Assembly: GCA_964619265.1 (NCBI GenBank)
Contig: CAZUCE010000007.1
Location: 91,690-155,689 of the forward strand
DNA length: 64,000 bases
Source: CAZUCE01 sp964619265
GTDB lineage: Bacteria > Planctomycetota > UBA1135 > GCA-002686595
Direction of reading: 5' to 3'
Below are positions 17,003-26,821 of the stretch, one piece after another. Position 1 is the first letter of the stretch. Each line of letters opens with the position of its first letter. A program made the position numbers and the translations under genes. The notes beneath the pieces are model-generated. The model had not been told where the DNA came from. It searched no databases and was given only the letters and a program-made list of their open reading frames with translations.

Positions 17003-18469
17003 ATGAGGCTCCGCGCTTCCCTCCCCACGTCTCCGCTTCCCGTGTGCACCGGCCTGGCCGCGATCGCCCTGGGAACGACCCTGTTCGCCGCGACCCCGAA
17101 CCCCTTGGGTGCTCCCCCCCAAGACGGACAGTCCGAACCTGACGCCGAATCCGCTTCGGCGCAGCCGGCAGCCGCCCCGGCGACCTTCGTCGTCCAGGCC
17201 GGCCGCCTGCACGTTCGTCCGGGCCACGTCCTCGAAAACGCTCAGATCCTCGTCCGCGGGGATGAGATCCTGGCTGTCGGCACGGACCTCTCGGTTCCGG
17301 CTGGCGCCGAGGTGGTCGAGGCCGCGGTGGTCACCGCGGGCTTCTTGGACGCCTGGTCTGGACTCGGCTTGAACGCCACGGCCCTGAACGACCGCCAGGC
17401 GAGCACCCAAACCCGGACGCTCGATGCCCTGGACCCGTTCGCGAATCGTCACCTCTTCGAGGAAGTGGCGCGCGCCGGTGTAACCACGGTGCGGGTGCAG
17501 GCCGGCCTAGCCGCTCAGGTCGGCGGCCTCGGCACGCTGTTCCACACGAATCTCGCTCCCGGCTCGGTGTCTTTGGGCGATGAAGCGCCCGAAATCGTCT
17601 ACGGCGATGCGGGCGTTGGCGCTGCGATTGGAGCTTCCGACGCGTTCGAGCGCATCGACGCGGCCGAGCGGCTGGTTTCGATGGTCGACGCCGGTGGCAA
17701 GTACAGCGAGTCCTGGGCCAAGTACGAGCACGAGCTCGCCAAGTGGGAGGAGGGCATCGCGGAAAAGCGCGAAGAGCTCGAGAAGGACTTCAAGAAGGCC
17801 AAGAAGAAGCGCGACAAAGAAATCGAAGAGGCCGAAGAAGACGGCAAGGACTTCAAGGAAGAGAAGTACAAGGAGGACCGCAAGCCGCGGGCTCCGCGAC
17901 TCGACCGCGATGCGGCTGTCGCCGCTCGCGTGGCTGACGGCGAGATTCCGCTGTTTATCGAGGCGCGCCGGGCCGCGGAGATTCGCGAGTTGATTCGCGG
18001 CTTCGAATCCCAACCGCGCGTGCGCTGGGTTCTGGTGGGCGGCGATGAAGCTGGCCTGTTCACGGAGCAGCTCGCAGGCGCGGGCGTTCCGGTTCTTCTG
18101 CGACCGGATGGAGCGGGCGGCGACGCGCGCTTCGCTGGCGGACGATGGGGTGATCGGGGATTCGATCTCGCTGCTCGTCTGGATGAAGCCGGAGTGGAAG
18201 TGCTGCTAGGCGGTGGCGGACGTTCCGCCTCTGGTTCGCGCGATCTCCCGCTGCTCGCTGCGATGTCGGTGGGCCACGGGCTCGCCCCCGAGGCCGCGTT
18301 GCACGCTCTCACAGTCGGGCCCGCCCGGTTGCTGGATGTCTCGGACCGCCTTGGAGCAGTCGAAGTCGGCAAGCAGGCCGACCTGATCCTCTTCTCCGGG
18401 GAGCCGTTCGACGCGACCACGCGGGTGGAAGCGGTTTACATCGCGGGTACGCCGGTCGTTTCCAACTGA
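17003..18469 (+). CDS. Exported amidohydrolase-like protein, metal site lost, with charged coiled-coil insert (array member 1)
   Basis: The 488-residue protein has a signal peptide (GLAAIALGTTLFAATP) and the N-terminal small beta domain of imidazolonepropionase-type amidohydrolases (LHVRPGHVLENAQILVRGDEILAVG). Where active members have DLHxH it reads FLDAWSGLG, so both first-strand histidines are missing. About residues 235-300 form a highly charged Lys/Glu helix that is absent from the catalytic paralogues. The C-terminus has the typical ALHALTVGPARLLDVSDRLG and VEVGKQADLILFSGEP. It opens a tandem series of eleven related genes. ATG 17003 gives the leader at the N-terminus. A scaffold or binding role is inferred. 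Confidence 0.82.
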   Translation: MRLRASLPTSPLPVCTGLAAIALGTTLFAATPNPLGAPPQDGQSEPDAESASAQPAAAPATFVVQAGRLHVRPGHVLENAQILVRGDEILAVGTDLSVPAGAEVVEAAVVTAGFLDAWSGLGLNATALNDRQASTQTRTLDALDPFANRHLFEEVARAGVTTVRVQAGLAAQVGGLGTLFHTNLAPGSVSLGDEAPEIVYGDAGVGAAIGASDAFERIDAAERLVSMVDAGGKYSESWAKYEHELAKWEEGIAEKREELEKDFKKAKKKRDKEIEEAEEDGKDFKEEKYKEDRKPRAPRLDRDAAVAARVADGEIPLFIEARRAAEIRELIRGFESQPRVRWVLVGGDEAGLFTEQLAGAGVPVLLRPDGAGGDARFAGGRWGDRGFDLAARLDEAGVEVLLGGGGRSASGSRDLPLLAAMSVGHGLAPEAALHALTVGPARLLDVSDRLGAVEVGKQADLILFSGEPFDATTRVEAVYIAGTPVVSN

Positions 18470-18548
18470 CGACCGGCGACGACGCTCCCACCGTTTCGAT
18501 TCTGACCACACGGCCACTCACCCAGCGGTTCCCGCTCACGCCGATCTC

Positions 18549-19676
18549 ATGTTCCTGACCACCATCGCCGCCCTCGCTCTCTGTTCGACGGGCGCACCCG
18601 GATCGAGCTTCGCTCCGGCGACCCCTCAGGCCAGCCCCCAGGCTTTCGCGGTCCGCGCGGACGTTCTCGTCCTCGGGGACGGAACGCGGGTAGACAACGG
18701 AGTCTTGGTTGTTCGCGACGGCAAGGTCGCCGCGGCCGGGGCGGTCGAAGTGCCCGATGGAATGCACGTCCACGCGCATGCGGGCTTTGTCAGCCCCGGT
18801 CTTGTGGCTGTCAGTTCGAGGCTCCTGCCCTCGGACGAGACGATCGACACCACGCGGCCGTTCCTGGCCGAAGCGCGTTTGGTGGACGGATTCGATCGGC
18901 ACGGTGCCAACGTGCGCGCCGCCCTCGAAGCCGGCATCACCACCGCGGTTCTCGCACCGACACCGAACACCGTTGTCGGCGGCCGCACCGGCGTGATCAA
19001 GACCAACGGCGTCGTGCTCCAAGAGGACGCTCACCTGGCGATCTCGATGCAAGCGTCGGCGATCCGCGGCCGCAGCAAGCCGACCGGCTACTCCGGAATG
19101 GTCGAGGGCCTGCGCTCGCGCCTCGAAGCTGGGGAAGGCGTGTACGGCGAACTCACTAGCTCGAAGCGCCTGGCTTTCATTCGCGTCGACGATCGCCACG
19201 AAATCACACGCGCGCTGGAGCTCGCCAGAGAGCACTCCCTGCGCGGCATGTTGGTGGGGCCTAGCCTCGCCGGCGAGGTGATCGAGCTATTCGAAGGTAG
19301 TGGCATGGCGCTCGTGCTTCCGAGCTACGGAGCAGCCGACGCTTCCGGCCGCACACTCAAGTCCACCGCCGCCGTCGCCCAAGGCGCCGTACCGTTCGGG
19401 TACAGCCTGTCCGATCCGCTCGAATTTCGCTTCCCGGCGGCAGCTGCCCTGCGGGCCGGAGCCGAAGCTCCGGCTATCGAGCGGGGTTTCTTCGCCAACG
19501 GGGCCGCGCTCTCCTTCGCGGCTGACCGCGTCGGGCGCCTGGCTCCTGGGCTCGACGCCGACTTCGTCCTGTGGAGCGGCGATCCGCTTTCGCTGACCAG
19601 CCGCGTCGAAAGCGTCTTCGTCGACGGAGTCCAAGAGTACCGCCGAGTCACCGACACCTCAGAGTCGGACCGCTGA
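18549..19676 (+). CDS. Exported amidohydrolase-like protein, metal site lost (array member 2)
   Basis: This is the shortest paralogue (375 residues). A signal-like N-terminus (FLTTIAALALCSTGAPG) precedes the beta domain (NGVLVVRDGKVAAAG). The HxH position reads FVSPGLVAVSSRLL, so no metal-binding pair is present. NTVVGGRTGVIKT corresponds to the GGQGVLLKT element of the catalytic paralogues. The C-terminal ADRVGRLAPGLDADFVLWSG is well conserved. Much of the central barrel is shortened. The gap to member 1 is 79 bases and C/T-rich, without a Shine-Dalgarno site. Confidence 0.82.
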   Translation: MFLTTIAALALCSTGAPGSSFAPATPQASPQAFAVRADVLVLGDGTRVDNGVLVVRDGKVAAAGAVEVPDGMHVHAHAGFVSPGLVAVSSRLLPSDETIDTTRPFLAEARLVDGFDRHGANVRAALEAGITTAVLAPTPNTVVGGRTGVIKTNGVVLQEDAHLAISMQASAIRGRSKPTGYSGMVEGLRSRLEAGEGVYGELTSSKRLAFIRVDDRHEITRALELAREHSLRGMLVGPSLAGEVIELFEGSGMALVLPSYGAADASGRTLKSTAAVAQGAVPFGYSLSDPLEFRFPAAAALRAGAEAPAIERGFFANGAALSFAADRVGRLAPGLDADFVLWSGDPLSLTSRVESVFVDGVQEYRRVTDTSESDR

Positions 19677-19749
19677 CCCAGACGCCCCTCGACATTCGAA
19701 TCCCCGCCTTCCGCTCACCGGCTCCGCCCCGCGAACCCCGGACCTTTTC

Positions 19750-20955
19750 ATGCTCTCGTCCCTTCCGATCCTGATCGCCTCCATGACCGCTGTGCCGGTC
19801 GTGCCCGCTGGTCAAGAAGAAGTTCAGCGCTCCTGGACTTTGACCGCCGATCACATCCACACCGTCTCGGGCGACGTTCTCGAGGGCGGTTCAGTCGTCG
19901 TCGTGGACGGAAAAATCACGGCCGTGACTCCAGGTGCAGCGGCCGGATCCGGCGATCTCCACGTTCACTCGATCACCCCCGGACTGATCGATCTGGCGTG
20001 TCGCGTTTCGCTTGGTGAAGACGCCGTCGAGGAAACCGCAGAGGCGATGCCCAACGCCTCGATTGCCGACGCGCTGAACTTGTTCTCGCCGCGCTGGCAA
20101 CGGGAGTTGCACGGCGGTGTGACCACGGTGCTCGCAACCGGTCCTGGCCGCAACGTGATCGGCGGGCTTGGCGCGGTGATCAAGACCGGCGGCCAGCCCC
20201 TGGTGTCCGAGCGCCTGTTGGCCAAAGATTCGCTGATGTGGGGGACGCTTGGCTCCGAGCCGTCCCTTGGCAACCGGCCCGCGTTTGGTCAGCCCGACTT
20301 GTTCAATCGTCGACCGACAACCCGCATGGGCGTTGAGTGGGTGGCGCGCAAGACGTTCTACGACGCGCTGCGAGCCAAGGAAGACGCCGAGCTCGCGTTC
20401 CCGGGCTCCGAGCAGCTCGCCGCGGTTCTAAGCGGCGAATTGCCGCTGTTGCTGCGCGCTTCGGCGACCCAAGACATCCGCACGGCGATCTACCTCAAGG
20501 AGGAGTTCGCGATTCCCGAACTGATTCTGACCTCCGCTGCGGAGTCCTGGCGCGAACTCGACATGCTGGAGCGCTCGGGCGCTTCGGTGGTCTTGCCTCC
20601 GTTCACCTTCGACGGAAGCTCAAGTACAGACGGCGGCTTCTTTGCCTGGAAAACCGTCAACGATCTAGATGAGCGCGGCATTCGCTTCGCTCTTTCCGGC
20701 CAAAGCGAGCGCGACACCGATCGGCGTCTCGCCATGCAACCCGGTTTTGCCACGCGCGCCGGACTCGATCCCAACAAGGCCCTGGCCGCGGCCACCTTGG
20801 TCCCCGCCCAGCTCCTGGGAGTCGACGATCGCGTCGGTTCGCTGGATACCGGCAAAGACGCGGACCTCGCGCTTTGGAACGGCAACCCGACTTCGCTCGA
20901 CGCTCGCGTCATTGGCGTCGTGCTGAACGGCGAGCTGGTGCTCGACCCCCGCTGA
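19750..20955 (+). CDS. Exported amidohydrolase-like protein, metal site lost (array member 3)
   Basis: The 401-residue protein has a leader (SSLPILIASMTAVPVVPAG) and the beta domain EGGSVVVVDGKITAV. At the first metal motif it reads TPGLIDLACRV, keeping the surrounding PGLIDL but losing both histidines. GGVTTVLATGPGRN and NVIGGLGAVIKTGG align with the catalytic paralogues. The end has PAQLLGVDDRVGSLDTGKDADLALWNG. The fold is therefore likely intact while hydrolysis by the usual mechanism is unlikely. It lies 73 bases after member 2 on the same strand. Confidence 0.82.
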   Translation: MLSSLPILIASMTAVPVVPAGQEEVQRSWTLTADHIHTVSGDVLEGGSVVVVDGKITAVTPGAAAGSGDLHVHSITPGLIDLACRVSLGEDAVEETAEAMPNASIADALNLFSPRWQRELHGGVTTVLATGPGRNVIGGLGAVIKTGGQPLVSERLLAKDSLMWGTLGSEPSLGNRPAFGQPDLFNRRPTTRMGVEWVARKTFYDALRAKEDAELAFPGSEQLAAVLSGELPLLLRASATQDIRTAIYLKEEFAIPELILTSAAESWRELDMLERSGASVVLPPFTFDGSSSTDGGFFAWKTVNDLDERGIRFALSGQSERDTDRRLAMQPGFATRAGLDPNKALAAATLVPAQLLGVDDRVGSLDTGKDADLALWNGNPTSLDARVIGVVLNGELVLDPR

Positions 20956-21055
20956 ACTTTTCCCCGAGCGCGTTCGCACAACTGACCGCGAGCGCGTCCA
21001 CCAAACTTCGACTTTCCGTCCCTCCCCGACGGCCCCTACCCGGGCCACCCTCGAG

Positions 21056-22420
21056 ATGAGCTTCGACATTCTCTCCGCCTCCCGCGCCGCCCTCGGGCTC
21101 GCGGTTCTCGTCGGCACGGCCGCCGCCCAGGCGACCGGCGACTCCCTGGTTCTGAAGGTGGGTCATTTGGTCACCGAACCTGGCCAAGTGATCGAGAACG
21201 GCGTGATCGTCCTGGAGGGCGGCCGCATCACCGCGATCGGAGCGGAAAGCGAGGTCGAAGTGCCCTGGGATGCGCCGGTGCTCGGCTCCAAGGATCACTG
21301 GGCCATGCCCGGGTTTGTGGAGGCTTACACCTTCGAGGGGATGGACCGCCCGAACGAGAACCTCGACGTGGCTCCGTACCTGGACGTGCGCGATTCGATC
21401 GACCCGATCAACGTGGACTTCGAGGACTACTTGCGCTGGGGCGTCACGACCATCAACGTCCAGCAGGGCCCGTTCTGCGTGATCGGTGCCCGCGGCAGAA
21501 TTGTCAAGCCGACCGGTATCACCGTCGAAGAGATGACCGTTCGGCCGCTCTACGGAATGGTCATGTCGATCGCCCCTAAAGCCGGCAAGTCGAACGCAAC
21601 GCAGATTCAAACGCTGCGCAATGCCTTCGGCGACTTGCGCGTCTATTTGGAGGGCATCGTTCAGGACAAGCGCGACGGAGGTGCCTACGCCGAGCGTGAA
21701 GCACTCTTCCAGGGTCGCGATATGGAGGGCGAAAAAGCCGAAGGCCGCGCCATGGGTGGAAGTGCTTGGAAGGTCGACGGACTTGAGCTGATCCCGCGCG
21801 GGGCAATCGACGAAAAGCAAGAGCCGTTGCTCGACCTCGTCGAAGGTCGCTACAAGGCCTTTGTTCACTGCGCCCAGCCTTCCGATGTGCACCGCGCCAT
21901 CGACCTGGCCACGGCGAATGGCTTCGCGGACCGCACCGTTCTGGTGGCTGCCGGTCCGGTCTACAAGGCCGCAGCCGCGATCGCGGAATCCGGCATGCCG
22001 GTCGTCCTTCGCAACGGCGTCGTCTACATCGAGACCGATCCGGTCACGGGTGAAGAGCGCGAAATCGACTTGCCGGAGGTCTACACAGAGGCCGGAGTCA
22101 CCTTCTCGATTGCCTCAGGCGACACGAACACGAACTCGCTGTGGTTCCAGGCCCAACGTGCGATCGCGCGCGGGATGGAGCCTGAAGCAGCTTTCCACGC
22201 CGTCACCACGGTGCCTGCCGAAATGCTCGGCCTTGGGGAAGACGTGGGCAAACTCGCCAAGGGCATGCACGGCAACGTGCTGCTGATGACCGGCGACCCG
22301 ATGTCGTCGAGCACCTGGATCGATCACGTGGTCATCGAAGGCCAGCACGTCTACGACCGGTCCGAAGACGTCCGCAACGAATACGTGCTCGAGGGCAAGG
22401 CGCCCATCGGCGCGCAATAG
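21056..22420 (+). CDS. Exported amidohydrolase-like protein, metal site lost (array member 4)
   Basis: The 454-residue protein has a signal peptide (AALGLAVLVGTAAAQ) and the usual beta domain (IENGVIVLEGGRITAIG). The metal motif is replaced by AMPGFVEAYTFEG. Other landmarks remain: FVHCAQPSD with one barrel His, AGVTFSIASGDTNTNS at the position of the NTD motif, and a C-terminal GKLAKGMHGNVLLMTGDP. A Lys/Arg/Glu-rich segment near residues 215-245 (AYAEREALFQGRDMEGEKAE) is a small charged insert. The retained isolated His and Asp do not rebuild the canonical site. Confidence 0.82.
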   Translation: MSFDILSASRAALGLAVLVGTAAAQATGDSLVLKVGHLVTEPGQVIENGVIVLEGGRITAIGAESEVEVPWDAPVLGSKDHWAMPGFVEAYTFEGMDRPNENLDVAPYLDVRDSIDPINVDFEDYLRWGVTTINVQQGPFCVIGARGRIVKPTGITVEEMTVRPLYGMVMSIAPKAGKSNATQIQTLRNAFGDLRVYLEGIVQDKRDGGAYAEREALFQGRDMEGEKAEGRAMGGSAWKVDGLELIPRGAIDEKQEPLLDLVEGRYKAFVHCAQPSDVHRAIDLATANGFADRTVLVAAGPVYKAAAAIAESGMPVVLRNGVVYIETDPVTGEEREIDLPEVYTEAGVTFSIASGDTNTNSLWFQAQRAIARGMEPEAAFHAVTTVPAEMLGLGEDVGKLAKGMHGNVLLMTGDPMSSSTWIDHVVIEGQHVYDRSEDVRNEYVLEGKAPIGAQ

Positions 22421-22558
22421 TCGACGCTTGCTGCGAGCTCATCTCTGCGAGTTGAGCACGCCGGGCCCGGAGCTCCTGCCACCGACGCTCCCCAAGCCCA
22501 ACGCTCCCCGCTTCCAAACGTTTCCCCACTCTGCTCGAGCCGAGCCACCCACTCGCCC

Positions 22559-25534
22559 ATGCTCTTCGCTTCCGCTTCGCTGCTGCTCAGCTCCCTGGCC
22601 TTCACCCAGACGGCGCCTACAGAGACGCTGTTCGTCCGTGCCGGCCAGATCCACACTGTCGATGAGGCCGGCGTCCTAGAGAACGGCGCCATGATCGTTC
22701 GAGACGGCAAGATCGTCGCGGTCGGAACCGACCTAGAGGTGCCGATCGGTGCTGTCGAAATCGACTACGGTCCGAGTGCGGTTCTGGTTCCTGGCTTCGT
22801 GGCGGCCGACAGCCGACTGGCCGAAGGCCTTCCGCCGGCTCGGACCGCCTCACCCGAGCTCTCCGCGCTCGATGGGTTCGACTTTTATGGTTCGAACGCT
22901 TCGTCCCTGGCAGCGGGTGTCACCAGCGCCTACGTCACCCCCGCGCGCGGTCGCTTGATTGCGGGCCGCGGAGCGGTGGTCAAGCTGGCCGGGGAAGGCC
23001 GGGAAGAGCGCGTGCTTGTGGAAAACGCAGCCGTGCATTCAGCGATTTCCTCCGAAGCTCGCAACACGCCGGGCTACTGGGAACCCCCGGTACCCGCCAC
23101 GGTGGACGTCGGCCTGGGCGTGGCCGAACCCCAACTTCCGCGCACGACCATGGGCGCTCTAGTGGCCCTGGGCGAATTGCTCGCCGGCGTGGCGAATCAG
23201 GTCCCCGTGCCGGCCTATGGACCGCGCGCCACGGACGAATTGGGTGAGTTGATGGAAGCCGGCGTGCCGTGGCGAATCACCGCCGTAGAGCGTCAAGAGA
23301 TTGCAGCCGCCTTGGCCTTCGCCAAGGTACGCGGCCTCGACTTGGTCATCTCCGGAGGCCACTACGCGGATAGCCTCGCCGACCGCATCGCCGAAGCCGG
23401 CGTACCGGTGATCTATGAGATTCCGTTCCGCCCCAACCGCAACGGCATCGACTTTGGAGATCCGGACCGGGATCGCGCGAGCCTCGAAACGCCGACCACC
23501 CTGCACGAAGCCGGAGTGGCGGTGGCGCTTGCACCGGCTTCGGGCTCGAGCCTTCGCGACCTGCGCTTTGCGGCGCTGATGGCGATCGCCGGCGGCCTGG
23601 ACGCTGATTCCGCCTTGGCCGGAATCACTCGCATTCCCGCCGAAATCTACGGGGTCGCGGATCGTGTGGGCAGCCTCAAGGCCGGCAAGGACGCTGACTT
23701 CGTCGTCTTCATGGGATCGCCGCTCGAACCGAGCACCAGCCTGATGGCGACCTACGTCGATGGCCAGGCGGCCTGGAAGCCCGAGGATGCTTTCCGCGGA
23801 GCGGACGAGAGCGAGGCCGACACCGGCTGGTTGCCGGTCGGCCAGCGCAAGAGCAAGGCATCCGGCGCCATGGCGCTCCGGGCTCGCACCAACTCGGTGG
23901 TGCTCTCGGTCGACGAGCTGCACGTCGGGGACGGCGAGATGTTGACCCCCGGTGAAGTGCTGATCGTCGACGGTCGAATCGCCGAAGTCGGTCGCCGCGT
24001 CGGTCGCCCCGCTGGAGCTCCGGTCGTTCGTGGATTCGCGGCCATGCCCGGCATGATCGACGCCTTGGGCCAGCTGGGTCTGGAAGGTTCGCGTCGCGTT
24101 CCGTCGATTGAATTCGACCTGACCCGAATCGTGGAACCCGGGGATCGCCTCGACCGCGAAGTGGCTCAGGCGGGCGTCACAACGGTGATGCTGAACCCGC
24201 GCGGAGGCAGCTCGGATGGCGCTCCGATCCTCGCCTACCGTCCAGCCGCCAGCGATGACGAAGGCCTCGTTGTGGACTCGCTTGCCGCGCTGCGCACCGA
24301 TTGGCGAAACGGCGATCGCTTGCAAGCGGGGAAGCGCGTTCGTGACCTGCTCTCCTCCGCGGTCGAATACGACGAGAAATGGGCGGAATACGAAACCAAG
24401 CTGGCTGAGTGGAAGGAGAAGAACGAGGACGCGGATCCGCCGCGCCCCGAGTTCCGTTTGCCCGTCGAAGAAGAGGAGGAAGAGGACGAGGACGCCGAGG
24501 AAGACGAGGACGACGGTAAGAAGAAAAAGAAGAAGTCCAAGGAACTCGACCCCGACCCGCTCACCGGTATTTGGGTCTCGGAGACCGAATCGGACGAGAA
24601 CGGCCAACCCGCCGCTCGCCTTCAGATTCGTCTGAACGAGGATGGAACCGTCGAGGGCTACCTACGCTCACCGCTGCTCTCCGGGCGCCTGCTCGAGGTC
24701 ACCGGCGAATACGGGGAAGAGGGCGAACTGAAGCTCGAGGCCTACGCGGATCGTGGAGCGGTTGTCTTCGAGGGCAAGCTCGACGAGTTGATCCTGGACG
24801 CCGAGGAAGTTCGCTACGAGGCCACCGCGGTCTACGCCGGCGCCGAGATTGAGTTCGAACTTCTCCGCGACTCTCGCGAGTACCCGATGGCCCGCCGCAA
24901 GGCTCGGTTCGTCGCTCCGGAGAGTGACGAGGACGAAGACGAAGACAAAGGCACCAAGGCCAGTAAGTCCAAGAAGGACGGGCCGCCGGCGCCGCCGAAG
25001 GCTCAGCCGAAGCTCGAGCCGTTCCGACGCGCCATGCGCGGAGAGGCTGCGATCCTGGTTCAAGTCGAGCGCGCCGACGAAATTCTCGAGTGCGTGGAGG
25101 CTTTCGAAGAAGCCGGGATCAAGCCGGTGTTGCTCGAAGCCGACCAGGCTCACCTGGTAGCCGGCGAACTAGAGGGACGCGTCTCCGGTGTCTTGCTCTC
25201 GACCGACATCACCGAATCGGGCAAGGGCATCGCTGTGCGCAACCGCTACGCCGATCTCCAATCCGCTGGCATTCCGGTGGCGTTCCGTTCCAATGCCGAG
25301 GAGGGCGCCGTGGATTTGCCCCGCATGGCAACCTACGCCGTCGTCGAAGGCATGAGCCCTTCCGGTGCGATGCGCGCCCTGACGGCGGACGCGGCTTCAA
25401 TCCTGGCGATTGAGGACGAAGTCGGTCGCCTGGCCAAGGGGCTCTCCGGTGACGTGCTCCTTCTAGACGGAAGCCCGATGCTTCCGGCCACGCACGTTCA
25501 GCGTGTTTGGGTGGCCGGTCGCGAGGTTCGATAA
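22559..25534 (+). CDS. Exported two-domain amidohydrolase-like fusion, both metal sites lost (array member 5)
   Basis: The 991-residue protein carries two complete amidohydrolase-like domains in tandem: about residues 20-430 and about 444-991. Each has its own beta domain and PGF/PGM segment (VPGFVAADSRLAE; AMPGMIDALGQLG), and neither has the HxH pair. The second domain is interrupted by an acidic/Lys stretch at about 636-660, a beta-rich segment of about 110 residues (LTGIWVSETESDENG onward) and a second charged stretch near 788. The N-terminal leader (ASASLLLSSLAFTQT) indicates export. The stop is six bases before the first catalytic paralogue, so translation is probably coupled. Confidence 0.85.
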   Translation: MLFASASLLLSSLAFTQTAPTETLFVRAGQIHTVDEAGVLENGAMIVRDGKIVAVGTDLEVPIGAVEIDYGPSAVLVPGFVAADSRLAEGLPPARTASPELSALDGFDFYGSNASSLAAGVTSAYVTPARGRLIAGRGAVVKLAGEGREERVLVENAAVHSAISSEARNTPGYWEPPVPATVDVGLGVAEPQLPRTTMGALVALGELLAGVANQVPVPAYGPRATDELGELMEAGVPWRITAVERQEIAAALAFAKVRGLDLVISGGHYADSLADRIAEAGVPVIYEIPFRPNRNGIDFGDPDRDRASLETPTTLHEAGVAVALAPASGSSLRDLRFAALMAIAGGLDADSALAGITRIPAEIYGVADRVGSLKAGKDADFVVFMGSPLEPSTSLMATYVDGQAAWKPEDAFRGADESEADTGWLPVGQRKSKASGAMALRARTNSVVLSVDELHVGDGEMLTPGEVLIVDGRIAEVGRRVGRPAGAPVVRGFAAMPGMIDALGQLGLEGSRRVPSIEFDLTRIVEPGDRLDREVAQAGVTTVMLNPRGGSSDGAPILAYRPAASDDEGLVVDSLAALRTDWRNGDRLQAGKRVRDLLSSAVEYDEKWAEYETKLAEWKEKNEDADPPRPEFRLPVEEEEEEDEDAEEDEDDGKKKKKKSKELDPDPLTGIWVSETESDENGQPAARLQIRLNEDGTVEGYLRSPLLSGRLLEVTGEYGEEGELKLEAYADRGAVVFEGKLDELILDAEEVRYEATAVYAGAEIEFELLRDSREYPMARRKARFVAPESDEDEDEDKGTKASKSKKDGPPAPPKAQPKLEPFRRAMRGEAAILVQVERADEILECVEAFEEAGIKPVLLEADQAHLVAGELEGRVSGVLLSTDITESGKGIAVRNRYADLQSAGIPVAFRSNAEEGAVDLPRMATYAVVEGMSPSGAMRALTADAASILAIEDEVGRLAKGLSGDVLLLDGSPMLPATHVQRVWVAGREVR

Positions 25535-25540
25535 ACCCCC

Positions 25541-26821
25541 ATGAGCTCCCTTTCCCTTGGCCTGGCGCTGTTCGCGGCGCTGCTCCCCCAGGTTCCTGAA
25601 GCTACGCCCGTTGCTCCCGAAGCACCGGGGGTTGCGCTGTTGTGCGCGAAGGCTCTGACTTGTGCGGACGAAGGCCCTGCGGTCGTCGATCAAGCCGTGA
25701 TCTTGATGCGCGATGGGCGCATCGAGGCGATCGGCGAGCGCGGCGAACTGGAGGTTCCCGAGGGCTATGAGGTTCGCGACCTCGGATCGCGCTGGGCCAT
25801 GCCCGGCATGATCGACCTGCACTGTCACGTGGCGGGTCTTTCGCTGTTCGTCACCAACGATCTCAACGACGGGGTCTACCTGGCGAATCCGGGACTCCGC
25901 GCTTCCGCGTCCGTCGTACCAAACAAGGACACCCTGGTTCGCGGGCTGGCGGGTGGCGTCACTTCGGTCCTGTACATCCCCGGATCGGCGACGAACATCG
26001 GCGGCCAGGGCGTGCTGCTGAAGACTGGCCTCGGTCACTACGAGGAGATGGAAATCCGCAACCCCGGTTCCATGAAGCTGGCCCAGGCCGGCAACCCCGA
26101 GCGCTGGGTGATCAGCCCGAGTCGGTCGTTCATGAACTGGAACACGAGCAACACGCTCCGGCGGGGGATGAGCTACGCGCGCCGGACCGCCGATGGTTCT
26201 CAAACCGGTCCGCGCGACCCCCAGTGGGACGTGTTCCACTCACTGTTGTCCGAGGAAATTCGGATCTCGGCTCACACCCAGGTCTATCAGGTGGTTCTGG
26301 CAACCATCCTGTTCGTCAAGCGCGACTTGGGGATTGGTGTCTTCATCGACCACGGAACGATCGGTGGCTGGAAAGCTGGCGCGATCGCCGAAGAGTACGA
26401 CGTTCCGGCGATCGTCGGCCCGCGTTCGATCGACACGACTTCGATTGGTTTCCAACGCGCCACCGCGGCGGTCGAACTCGGCGTGCGCGGCGTGGCGGCC
26501 GGCTATCAATCGCTCGGCCACACCAACGTCGGATTCAACACCGACTCACCGGTCATCCCCCAAGAGGAACTCCAGTTGCAGGCGGCGCTCGCCGCGCGCT
26601 ACGGATTCGACGACGGGGCTCTTCAAGCCGTTCGCGGCTTGACCATTGTTCCCGCGAAAGCGGCACTCATCGACGACCAGGTGGGCAGTCTGGAGGTCGG
26701 CAAGGACGCCGACATCCTGATCATCACCGGTCACCCCGCTGATCCGCGGGCCGCCATCGATCACGTTTACATCGAAGGCCAGCACGTCTACTCCGCCGAA
26801 GAGGAAAGCCGCCTGTGGTGA
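25541..26821 (+). CDS. Exported metal-dependent amidohydrolase, imidazolonepropionase-like (array member 6, catalytic)
   Basis: The 426-residue protein has a leader (LSLGLALFAALLPQVPEA) and an intact metal site: H94-C-H96 in MIDLHCHV, then AHTQ, DHG and the Asp of FNTDSPVIP. This pattern is that of the imidazolonepropionase-like amidohydrolases, which hydrolyse C-N bonds in cyclic or linear amides. TNIGGQGVLLKTG and a C-terminal VGSLEVGKDADILIITG are well conserved. The substrate is unknown. It is the first of four adjacent catalytic members. Its stop overlaps the next gene's start, and it shares the C-terminal VYSAEE..RLW with that gene. Confidence 0.88.
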   Translation: MSSLSLGLALFAALLPQVPEATPVAPEAPGVALLCAKALTCADEGPAVVDQAVILMRDGRIEAIGERGELEVPEGYEVRDLGSRWAMPGMIDLHCHVAGLSLFVTNDLNDGVYLANPGLRASASVVPNKDTLVRGLAGGVTSVLYIPGSATNIGGQGVLLKTGLGHYEEMEIRNPGSMKLAQAGNPERWVISPSRSFMNWNTSNTLRRGMSYARRTADGSQTGPRDPQWDVFHSLLSEEIRISAHTQVYQVVLATILFVKRDLGIGVFIDHGTIGGWKAGAIAEEYDVPAIVGPRSIDTTSIGFQRATAAVELGVRGVAAGYQSLGHTNVGFNTDSPVIPQEELQLQAALAARYGFDDGALQAVRGLTIVPAKAALIDDQVGSLEVGKDADILIITGHPADPRAAIDHVYIEGQHVYSAEEESRLW

